44,463 nucleotides of DNA. Source: a virus. Below, in pieces: positions 6,598 through 12,980 of the stretch. The translations under genes and the position numbers were made by a program. Position 1 is the first letter of the stretch; each line of letters begins with the position of its first letter. The stretch is taken from IMG/VR virus record IMGVR_UViG_3300010334_000006, positions 1 through 44,463 of that record, one strand, 5' to 3'. Below the pieces are notes generated by a model. That model was not told where the DNA came from. It made no database searches and worked only from the letters and a program-made list of their open reading frames with translations.

Positions 6598-6918
6598 TTA
6601 TTCTTGAGATTCTGCATGGATAAGATCATTGATGTATTCCGTAACCTCTGATGGATGGTCAGCATACGCAATCAGGGCCTCTCCAAGCTGACCCGCTTCC
6701 ATGTAGCCAATGACCGAGGAAGGATCTTTGCCCTCCATCATCTGCATTCCGTACCAATGCTGATTGAAACCAATCAGATCGAGGAAGAGCTGGAACGGAT
6801 TCCCTTGGCTCCTGTCATAGTTGCCAGCCCATGAATATAGGGTGGCGATTGACTCGCATCCTTTCGGAGGATTGTCGATGAGTTGTTCGATTGTCTTTGC
6901 GTCTGTCTGTGTTGTCAT
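6598..6918 (-). CDS. Hypothetical acidic protein (106 aa)
   Basis: Not recognised. 106 residues, acidic, helical, one cysteine, no membrane segment. The leader ACATAAAACAAAACAAC before its ATG matches that of the 6403 gene. It heads a two-gene unit with the tiny membrane protein. Confidence 0.6.
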   Translation of the reverse strand: MTTQTDAKTIEQLIDNPPKGCESIATLYSWAGNYDRSQGNPFQLFLDLIGFNQHWYGMQMMEGKDPSSVIGYMEAGQLGEALIAYADHPSEVTEYINDLIHAESQE

Positions 6919-7015
6919 GTTGTTTTGTTTTATGTAGTGCGCTAGGTTCCCCCTGGCTGGGCCTGATCTTGTGGTCAGATTGCTCCCCCCTCCGGGGAGG
7001 GGAGAGAGTATCTAA
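6919..7015 (-). promoter_or_regulatory. Repeated C/G-rich leader module, copy 2
   Basis: On the minus strand the 97-bp gap has a hairpin with CTCCCC/GGGGAG-type arms (about 7005-6980), then ATCTGACC and GATCAGG segments, a CCAGGGGG block, and GCACTACATAAAAC before the ATG at 6918. The order of elements parallels 6404-6497 although the sequences have diverged, which suggests conserved structure. Confidence 0.45.
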
Positions 7016-7303
7016 TCACTGAATGATCCTATATGCTCCCGCTTGATAGGGCTTAACGATTCCCCGGGACTCTCTTACAACTTCGTAGTCGGTGAAGCTG
7101 TCCAGCCCTAAGAAAAACTCCTCCTCAAGGTTTTCGTCGTTATAATTCACATATCCAGAGTCGGAACAGGGGAATGCATACAATCCGAACTCATTCCCAC
7201 CAGAGGGAAGATATTTCTGTCCATTAAATATGAATAGTTGCCGAGAATCAAAGTCTGCCGAGATTGTGATCTGATCTAATGCTGTGATGGTGTGCTTTTT
7301 CAT
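7016..7303 (-). CDS. Hypothetical protein (95 aa)
   Basis: Not recognised. 95 residues from the ATG at 7303 (MKKHTITALDQI). This start is preferred over upstream in-frame codons because it carries the AAACAAAC-AAC leader shared by the other minus-strand genes. Acidic, beta-rich, with FIFNGQKYLPSGGNEFGLY. It is the first gene of the leftward block. Confidence 0.6.
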   Translation of the reverse strand: MKKHTITALDQITISADFDSRQLFIFNGQKYLPSGGNEFGLYAFPCSDSGYVNYNDENLEEEFFLGLDSFTDYEVVRESRGIVKPYQAGAYRIIQ

Positions 7304-7351
7304 GTTGTTTGTTTTTTTACTCAAGGCGGGATTGCCCTGACTGTTGCCCCC

Positions 7352-7486
7352 ATGCAAAAGCAAAGGGGCAAAGTGTCAAAGCAAGGTGACAAACCTACAC
7401 GGGGAGACATGGGAAAACCAAAAGGCCAGAACCACCCAAAAGGGCTGAATGCCCCCGAGGAACCCAGCGGCCGCCTTTATCCGTAA
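7352..7486 (+). CDS. Doubtful small basic ORF (44 aa)
   Basis: A 44-residue open frame from ATG 7352, K/Q/G/P-rich, similar in style to the other small basic proteins of this phage. No Shine-Dalgarno and no obvious promoter. It lies in the divergent region. Composition is the only support. Confidence 0.25.
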   Translation: MQKQRGKVSKQGDKPTRGDMGKPKGQNHPKGLNAPEEPSGRLYP

Positions 7487-7700
7487 CTTTATCCAGCAAG
7501 CTGGCAACGGAGGCTTCGGCAATAGATTCAGCCCTACCAATACCAAAAACAGAATCACCATCAAGATATTTCTATAAATATATTTTCACTATACCCCAAA
7601 ATACATCTTGACTTGCCCATTCCATCAAGGAGAAACGCCAGTTTGTCATACATCGCAAACCACCAAAAATCCCCCCCTGTCATCATACTGCCCTCATCAT

Positions 7701-7737
7701 AAAAACGCTTCTACGGGGCTTATAGGAAGCCGTTTTT
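7701..7737. terminator. Bidirectional-looking hairpin
   Basis: AAAAACG-CTTC at 7701-7711 pairs with GAAG-CCGTTTTT at about 7725-7737 with one bulge. Runs of A and T on the two sides give a terminator shape in both directions. Confidence 0.45.
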
Positions 7738-7776
7738 AAGTGTTATCATGATGTTATTGACGAAAAGGCCATTTCA

Positions 7777-7812
7777 TGACAATCTGTCACTTGTTCAAAA
7801 CTAATTGAACAA
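7777..7812. promoter_or_regulatory. Two operator-like palindromes before the small-terminase-like gene
   Basis: TGACA-ATC-TGTCA at 7777-7789 and TTGTTCA-N8-TGAACAA at 7791-7812 (perfect 7-bp arms) lie end to end, 8 bases before the ATG at 7821. A TTGACG at 7757-7762 could be a -35 box, placing the first palindrome over the -10. They may be a repressor operator or a recognition site for the adjacent HTH protein. Confidence 0.45.
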
Positions 7813-7820
7813 AAGAGATA

Positions 7821-8339
7821 ATGCGAAAGAAAAAGACTAAACCAGCGACAATCGATCACGAATCTGTAAAAGCCGTTTTCCTTGCAAATAATGGCGACTG
7901 GAAAAAGACATCCGAGATAACCGGCGTGAAGCTGAATACTCTGTACGTTATAGGAAAAAGAAACCAATGGGTCACGCCAGGGAATGCAAAAAGGAAGATC
8001 ATTTCTGGGAGAAAAGAATTGGCAACACTCCAACCTGAAATTGTCACAAGTGCTAGTGAAGGTATCGAGAGAAGCATCGAACGAGATAAAGAGAACTTCA
8101 TCGGAGGGATCTCCTCCGGTCTCTCTCGCGCCGCCGAAGAGATAGGCCGCATGGACGCTGGCACAATCATCTCAAACTCTCGTGACATCTCCAACTTGGT
8201 ATCCTCTGGCAAGGTGATCTATAACCTTGGAGGGGATCAGTCGTCTGCTTCTATATCCGTGAATCTTCTTAACCTATCGGCAGAGGCATTGTCAGGAATG
8301 GGAGGAAGCCCCACCCTCTCTGTAGGATCTCCTACTTGA
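7821..8339 (+). CDS. Terminase small subunit-like HTH protein
   Basis: 172 residues. An N-terminal helix-turn-helix (about residues 12-50: VKAVFLANNGDWKKTSEITGV then TLYVIGKRNQW) is followed by a basic linker, a helical middle (about 70-135) and a Ser/Gly-rich tail. This order, DNA-binding HTH then helical oligomerisation region, is typical of small terminase subunits. No other candidate is seen, and the large subunit is at 41515. It could instead be a regulator binding the palindromes just upstream. Confidence 0.45.
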   Translation: MRKKKTKPATIDHESVKAVFLANNGDWKKTSEITGVKLNTLYVIGKRNQWVTPGNAKRKIISGRKELATLQPEIVTSASEGIERSIERDKENFIGGISSGLSRAAEEIGRMDAGTIISNSRDISNLVSSGKVIYNLGGDQSSASISVNLLNLSAEALSGMGGSPTLSVGSPT

Positions 8340-8627
8340 TTATGGTCTGTTCTATTTATTAGAAGTTAACAGAGTAGAAAGGTATATTAGAACTATTCAT
8401 GCTGTAGGTTATCTGTAGTTATAGCAACCTCCTCTCTTCCCTATGCCAGGGGAATTGTTTAAGCATTCTTTTTCTCTGATCCAAGGGGACGTGCACCCCC
8501 CTCGATGCGAAGAGTTTCGCCGCCGTGTTTGCGAGAAAAGGTGCTTATAAATTTTTCCTAAAAATCGGCAAGTGACAAATCGGGTATAATCTGGCGTGTA
8601 TTATGGTATCCTATCCCCTATCGGGTA
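8340..8627. other. Intergenic region with TATAAT element
   Basis: No convincing gene. A TATAAT at 8585-8590 is preceded by GTGACA at too short a distance for a standard promoter. The 9-base ATCGGGTAT occurs at 8579-8587 and again at 8619-8627. A 35-codon open frame at 8443-8550 has no Shine-Dalgarno and weak support. Confidence 0.4.
8443..8550 (+). CDS. Doubtful small ORF (35 aa)
   Basis: Open frame starting MPGELFKHSF and ending REEK-like basic/cysteine residues (VCEKRCL). Three cysteines. No ribosome site and no neighbour within an operon. Listed only because the gap is otherwise empty. Confidence 0.2.
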   Translation: MPGELFKHSFSLIQGDVHPPRCEEFRRRVCEKRCL

Positions 8628-8849
8628 TTACTTTTTCTTCTTCGTGTAGGTCGGGGCGTGTGCCCTCCCGAAGATGGATTTGTTTCTTATTTCTTCTGGT
8701 AGTTCTCTTACAAAGGCTCGTAGTCGAAGGGTGTATTCGGGGTCTAGTTTTGCTACGAGGTGGTTACATTCCTCTCCATTTGAGGCTAGTTTGGTAGCTT
8801 GTTTGAATAGGAGTTGTTGATTAGAATGGTAGTCTGATTGGTTATACAT
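8628..8849 (-). CDS. Hypothetical protein (73 aa)
   Basis: Not recognised. 73 residues: MYNQSDYHSNQQLLFKQA at the start, helical middle and a KKKK end. Composition is balanced and protein-like, whereas the overlapping plus-strand frame is not, so the minus strand is preferred. It is an isolated leftward gene in a sparse region, with an AT-rich leader and no Shine-Dalgarno. Confidence 0.45.
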   Translation of the reverse strand: MYNQSDYHSNQQLLFKQATKLASNGEECNHLVAKLDPEYTLRLRAFVRELPEEIRNKSIFGRAHAPTYTKKKK

Positions 8850-9176
8850 AATTTAGTATATTTATCATAGCGCACAGGCTGGCTTGTGGCCGCCTGCGCT
8901 TGAGTGATTATTGCTTCTGCTCCTGCGGAGGGCTATATCTTTCATAAAAAAAGAAAAGAAGAACTAGAAAGAAACACCCCCCTTAGTCCCCCCAAGGTTG
9001 GGGGAAAGAAAGGTCAAGAAGAAAAGGAATCCCTTGATCTAGAAGGGGAGGCCGTTTTGTTTTCGGCATCGCCTACTTTATAGGGTCATGTGGTACGCAT
9101 TCACACCCACCCGTCAGTTCTTTGGGAGAACGAGAAGATATTGCCATAGGGGAGTGTGATATGTCAAGATAGGAAG
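8850..9176. other. 327-bp intergenic region with hairpins
   Basis: Holds a G/C-rich hairpin at about 8870-8899 (GCGC..AGGC..GGC TTGT GGC..GCCT..GCGC), a stem TCCCCC/GGGGGA around 8983-9005, and GCCG/CGGC around a T-rich loop near 9051-9067. The A/G-rich stretch 8945-8980 has no gene. A 23-codon frame at 9088-9159 is doubtful. No promoter is clear. Confidence 0.4.
9088..9159 (+). CDS. Doubtful tiny ORF (23 aa)
   Basis: Open frame MWYAFTPTRQFFGRTRRY..., basic and aromatic. AGGG lies just upstream. It ends shortly before the glycosyltransferase gene. Too short to judge. Confidence 0.2.
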   Translation: MWYAFTPTRQFFGRTRRYCHRGV

Positions 9177-9863
9177 ATGCAGGTAGATATTTTTATTCGT
9201 AGTTGGCATGGGGATTTTAATTGGCTTGAGTATTGCTTGAGGAGCATAAAGAAGTATGCAGTTGGATTTGGTAAGACTCATATCTGTATCAATGCCGATG
9301 ATTATCCTTTACTGCCGCCTTGCGATGCAGAAGTTCATCTAGTGTCTGCTTGGCCCGATGGGTATATCCAGCAACAGAATGATAAGCTCCATGCTGACTG
9401 GTATTGCAGGAGTCCGTATATTTTGGTGATGGATAGTGATTGCGTGTTCACAAAGGATGTGAAGCCAGAAGACTTCTTTAGGGATGGCAAGCCTGTTTGG
9501 TTGTATGAGTCTGTTCCTCATGATCAGTCGCCTTGGTATCCGATCACAGAGGAGGCTGTGAAGCATATGCCAGAGTTTGAGTTTATGAGGCGGCATCCCT
9601 TTGTATTCACCTCACAATCGCTCAAGGACTTCCGTAAATTCATGTTTGAGTGCCACGGGGAGGATATTGCTCAATGGTTGAAAAAGCGTCCTAAAGGGCG
9701 TTTTAGCGAGTTTAATGCGTTTGGGGCTTGGGCTTATAAGAATTATTCTAGGCACTTCACTTGGCTTCATCCCAGTGAGATGGAGAGTTATGTGATGCAG
9801 AAATGGAGTTGGGGAGGGTTGAATGATCAAATAAAAGAAGAGTTGGAAAAGATCGTGGCGTAG
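9177..9863 (+). CDS. GT-A type glycosyltransferase
   Basis: 228 residues from ATG 9177 (MQVDIFIRSWHGD); a GTG 21 bases upstream is an alternative. The N-terminal beta-alpha pattern leads to VMDSDCVF with a D86-S-D88 metal-binding motif typical of GT-A glycosyltransferases, followed by a W/H-rich acceptor region. It would transfer a sugar from a nucleotide-sugar to DNA, protein or host glycan; the acceptor is not evident. It opens the structural block, so virion decoration is plausible. Two more glycosyltransferases lie at 21608 and 22856. Confidence 0.6.
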   Translation: MQVDIFIRSWHGDFNWLEYCLRSIKKYAVGFGKTHICINADDYPLLPPCDAEVHLVSAWPDGYIQQQNDKLHADWYCRSPYILVMDSDCVFTKDVKPEDFFRDGKPVWLYESVPHDQSPWYPITEEAVKHMPEFEFMRRHPFVFTSQSLKDFRKFMFECHGEDIAQWLKKRPKGRFSEFNAFGAWAYKNYSRHFTWLHPSEMESYVMQKWSWGGLNDQIKEELEKIVA

Positions 9864-9890
9864 ATGAATTGCGTGGGGTAGGGTGCGGCT

Positions 9891-10193
9891 ATGGCGAAGA
9901 AGCGCAAAACTAATCCTGTTAAGGAAATCGTGGTGAAGGAACAAAGGCGTTCGGAAAAAGACCTTATCCAGATCCGCAATCTAACTGCCGAATTTTTCGA
10001 CCATGCTGTTATATTGGTGAGTAGGGAAGCCGATGGTAAAACTGAGTTCCTCAACACGGTTATTGGCAATCAATTTGCCGTGAAGGGAATGATAGATGTG
10101 TTTGTTAGTCAATATATGAGGGATCAGATGGAAACTGAAATGGGAGATGAGGAAGTGTTTGAGTGGCTGGACGAGGACGAAGACGGAGATTAA
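9891..10193 (+). CDS. Hypothetical protein with acidic tail (100 aa)
   Basis: Not recognised. 100 residues with a basic N-terminus (MAKKRKTNPVKE) and a strongly acidic C-terminus (about the last 20 residues, many D and E). Short and in the structural block; could be a minor virion or assembly factor. Confidence 0.5.
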   Translation: MAKKRKTNPVKEIVVKEQRRSEKDLIQIRNLTAEFFDHAVILVSREADGKTEFLNTVIGNQFAVKGMIDVFVSQYMRDQMETEMGDEEVFEWLDEDEDGD

Positions 10194-10197
10194 ATCA

Positions 10198-10227
10198 TTG
10201 ACTTACTTAAAAAAGGTGAGGTAATTT
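10198..10227 (+). promoter_or_regulatory. Candidate sigma-70 promoter for structural genes
   Basis: TTGACT at 10198-10203, 18-base spacer, TAATTT at 10222-10227. Lies between the 9891 gene and the adaptor-like gene at 10238. Confidence 0.4.
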
Positions 10228-10237
10228 TTAGCCGATT

Positions 10238-10951
10238 ATGGCATCACTCACGTTCAGTCAGGCTAAATGTCTTTTAGCTCCCTACATCTCCTCTGTTGGG
10301 CCGACTGATCCTGTGGTAGCATCAGCCATTCAGTTTGTGAACGAGAGGTTCATCACCTCTGGTCAATGGAAGGGCAATAGGTTCATTCATTCATTTACTG
10401 TAAATACTGACTCTGCTGGAAATACTTACTTTGACACAGTTGCAGGAATTGAATCGGTTCTGAAGGTGCTGGCAGTTGATCCTGACTATCTTACTGGCGA
10501 GCTAGGTGATGTGATGCCTGATTGGTATCCTTGGGACGAGGGTGGCCTTGGTTGGTTGCCTCCTAACTATGTTGGAGACTTGCAGATCATCAGACAAGGG
10601 AATAGCCCTGCTTCACCACTCCCATCAGGAGCCACTTCCGACACTCAACGCTATAGGGTGCTAGGAAAGATCCCAGAGAATAGGTCGATGTATTGTATTG
10701 TTAGGAGGGGGTATGTGCCTTTGGTAAACGATAGCGACCTTCTTATTCCCTCCAATAGAAATGCCTATCGCTATGGTGTGCAAGCATTTAACTACGAGAA
10801 TGTGAACGAGCTTGAGAGGGCGCAAGTCTATTGGGATTATGCTTTCAAGTGCCTCAATGATGAGACGATTAGCTTTGAGGATGGGGAGTTGGCGCAGATT
10901 CAAATTCAAACCAAGGCATTTGCCCCTGGCATAATGCAGAACCTGGTGTAA
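10238..10951 (+). CDS. Putative head-tail adaptor / tail tubular protein
   Basis: 237 residues. The start (QAKCLLAPYISSVGPTDPVVASAIQFVNERFITSGQWKG) resembles the helical N-terminus of adaptor-type proteins of short-tailed phages (T7 gp11-like), where a helical bundle docks on the portal. The C-terminal half has long helices (NVNELERAQVYWDYAFKCL). It heads the virion gene string and sits just upstream of internal proteins. Assignment rests on general pattern and position. Confidence 0.4.
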   Translation: MASLTFSQAKCLLAPYISSVGPTDPVVASAIQFVNERFITSGQWKGNRFIHSFTVNTDSAGNTYFDTVAGIESVLKVLAVDPDYLTGELGDVMPDWYPWDEGGLGWLPPNYVGDLQIIRQGNSPASPLPSGATSDTQRYRVLGKIPENRSMYCIVRRGYVPLVNDSDLLIPSNRNAYRYGVQAFNYENVNELERAQVYWDYAFKCLNDETISFEDGELAQIQIQTKAFAPGIMQNLV

Positions 10952-10952
10952 T

Positions 10953-12158
10953 ATGGCTGAAGAACCTAGAACATTTAAATCAGACATTCAATCTTTGTTG
11001 AATTACATGAGGTCTGGGCCATCTGGGTTTTCCCCTGTGGCTGGCGGTGCTACTTCTCTTCCACAGCCAAGTCCTTATGCCCCTGCATTCAAAGAAACAT
11101 TTTTAGGAGGTGCTGGTGCGCCATCTGGATTTGCGCCTACAACCTATGGAGGCTTTTCTGGTCAAGAATATGGTGGCCAGAAGGGGCTGGGAGAATATTT
11201 TGAAGCACCACAGGTTCAGTCCTATTCAACACCTTGGATGCAACAATACGCAAATCAGATGGGTTACAACACATCTGACCCATTGGCTTTCACCCCATTT
11301 GGGGCGCAAGAACAGAAGCAATATCTTTCCACAGGTCAATTTGATTTAGGGAAACTAAGTGAGTCTCCCATCACTGCCCCGCAAGCTCAAAACCGAGCTC
11401 AAGCAGGGAAGATGCAGTCCACGGCAATGCAAGACGCAATGAAGGCAATACAAGAAGCCACTACTCGCTCTGGAAAATTGGAAAAGATGGAAGGATTTCA
11501 AAGAGAAGTTGGAAGGGAATATTCTCCAGAAAGAGATGTTGCAGGTAATATTATTGCAATGAATGCTCTTTCACGAGCAGGGGAAACGCTAACCCCAGAA
11601 GAACTTAGGGCAAAATCTTATAGGGCCGCTGGATCGGAAGGAGGTGCAGGGAATCCCTTCACTCCAAACCTAGATAAATTTAAAGCAAGGCAAACTGCCA
11701 TGTCTCAAATACCATCTTGGGAAAAGGCAGGTAGTGCTTTTGCTGACAAAACTCCACAAGAACAAGCAGAGCTAAGAAGCCTTGTTAGAGAATCAACTGG
11801 AGGAAGGCAAGTTGTAGGAAAAGTTACTGGAGCAGAAACTACTAGTGGATCTGGTGCAGATGTTACCAAAACAAGATTCACTCCTTCTCAAATCACTTCT
11901 AATCAAGCAGATATTGCTAGTGCTTCAGCGCAACAAAACAAAATAATGAATCCCAATCAAGGTGGTCTTGCTGGTCAAATGACTGGACAATTTAAAGAGC
12001 CATACTCAGGATCTGGTAATCCATCTCTAAATAAAAGATTACAAACAGAAGGAAACAAAATGATGGAAGCCTATAATAAGAATCCATCTGCCGCATCTGC
12101 CGCTGTTGCATCTATGCAAAAGCCAGAAGACAAGAAGAAGAAACAACCAACCATTTAA
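10953..12158 (+). CDS. Putative internal virion protein (401 aa)
   Basis: Not recognised by family. 401 residues; the first 130 are rich in G, P, S, F, Y and Q, the remainder in Q, E, A and K with helical stretches. No cysteine and no catalytic motif. It starts one base after the adaptor candidate and precedes two other large low-complexity proteins, a layout like the internal core and ejection genes of podoviruses. Confidence 0.5.
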   Translation: MAEEPRTFKSDIQSLLNYMRSGPSGFSPVAGGATSLPQPSPYAPAFKETFLGGAGAPSGFAPTTYGGFSGQEYGGQKGLGEYFEAPQVQSYSTPWMQQYANQMGYNTSDPLAFTPFGAQEQKQYLSTGQFDLGKLSESPITAPQAQNRAQAGKMQSTAMQDAMKAIQEATTRSGKLEKMEGFQREVGREYSPERDVAGNIIAMNALSRAGETLTPEELRAKSYRAAGSEGGAGNPFTPNLDKFKARQTAMSQIPSWEKAGSAFADKTPQEQAELRSLVRESTGGRQVVGKVTGAETTSGSGADVTKTRFTPSQITSNQADIASASAQQNKIMNPNQGGLAGQMTGQFKEPYSGSGNPSLNKRLQTEGNKMMEAYNKNPSAASAAVASMQKPEDKKKKQPTI

Positions 12159-12162
12159 TTAT

Positions 12163-12978
12163 ATGCCTGGAACACCATCTGGAAAGTCTATTGTATTAGA
12201 AATAGGGGGAAGAGGAGGTGGCGGTTATCGTGGTTTAACTACTCCAGAAGACACTTATGGTTACTCGCTGTGGAAAGAAGGTCTTGCATATAAAAGGGCT
12301 GATGAAGAAAGAAAGCAAAAAGCTGAAGATATTGCTCAAAAAAGAGAAGAGCTTGCTCAAAGAACAGCAGAGAGAAGGGATAGATACGAACAACGTCAAC
12401 TTCAAAGACAAGATGATTTGGACTCTGCATTGGATCTAATCGGAACAAAGTTAAGCAATCCTGCTTCAATGCACTTCCAAGATAATTATGAGGAGATCAT
12501 GGGAGATCCACTTGTCCATAGGGCAATGGCTAGTAAAGATGGGCGTATGTCTATTATGGGTATGCTAAAAGAACAACATGATGCTCATCAAGATTACCTT
12601 GATGGATGGAATAAGATTGCATCTAACTATGGGGCAGATGTGAGCGATCTTGCTGTTAATAAAGCAACTGGTGAGGTTGATTGGAAGAACTCATTGCCTG
12701 TGTTGAATCAGAAGCTCCAGCAAAAGCATGAGGCAGATGTGATGAAGAGAGCGCAAGGTCGAGCAGAAGCATTTAGGACTGGTGCTGTTCCTAAAGAGAT
12801 TTCTCCAGAAGGAGAGGTTGCTGGATACAAAGTTGTAAAAGGACTAAAGCCTAAAGTAATGACGCTTGATCCTTCCATCCAAGATCATTTAATTATCGCA
12901 CAATCATATTTTGATAAAGCTGGAGGGGATAAGAAAAAAGCTCGTGAACTTGCTAAGAAAGACGGCTATACTTTCTAG
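12163..12978 (+). CDS. Putative internal virion protein, coiled coil (271 aa)
   Basis: 271 residues from ATG 12163 (MPGTPSGKSIVLEIG). A Gly-rich N-terminus is followed by a long charged helix (about residues 40-90, rich in E, R, Q, K) that should form a coiled coil. The end is basic (KKKARELAKKDGYTF). It directly precedes the giant protein gene. Probably a second internal or ejection protein; no family recognised. Confidence 0.5.
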   Translation: MPGTPSGKSIVLEIGGRGGGGYRGLTTPEDTYGYSLWKEGLAYKRADEERKQKAEDIAQKREELAQRTAERRDRYEQRQLQRQDDLDSALDLIGTKLSNPASMHFQDNYEEIMGDPLVHRAMASKDGRMSIMGMLKEQHDAHQDYLDGWNKIASNYGADVSDLAVNKATGEVDWKNSLPVLNQKLQQKHEADVMKRAQGRAEAFRTGAVPKEISPEGEVAGYKVVKGLKPKVMTLDPSIQDHLIIAQSYFDKAGGDKKKARELAKKDGYTF

Positions 12979-12980
12979 CC

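Larger units (their letters stand above)
7304..7820. other. 517-bp divergent intergenic region
   Basis: This region separates the leftward block (start 7303) from the rightward block (start 7821). It holds an AT-rich stretch at about 7565-7600, a bidirectional-looking hairpin at 7701-7737 and two palindromes at 7777-7812. On the minus strand a TTGACA (plus-strand 7373-7378 as TGTCAA) could be a -35 box for the 7303 gene, but no good -10 follows. Replication origin, packaging site or control region are all possible. Confidence 0.4.

Noticed and set aside
7376-7564. 62-codon hydrophobic minus-strand frame in the divergent gap
   Set aside because: No leader like the other minus-strand genes; composition reflects reversed K/Q/P codons.
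8603-8797. 64-codon plus-strand frame opposite the 8628-8849 gene
   Set aside because: It is leucine/valine/cysteine-skewed and lacks a ribosome site; the minus-strand frame looks more natural.
11110-11349. 79-codon frame with GGAGG nearby in the 401-residue protein gene
   Set aside because: Spacing is poor, there is no typical codon pattern, and the sequence is the expected shift of a Q/G/P-rich frame.
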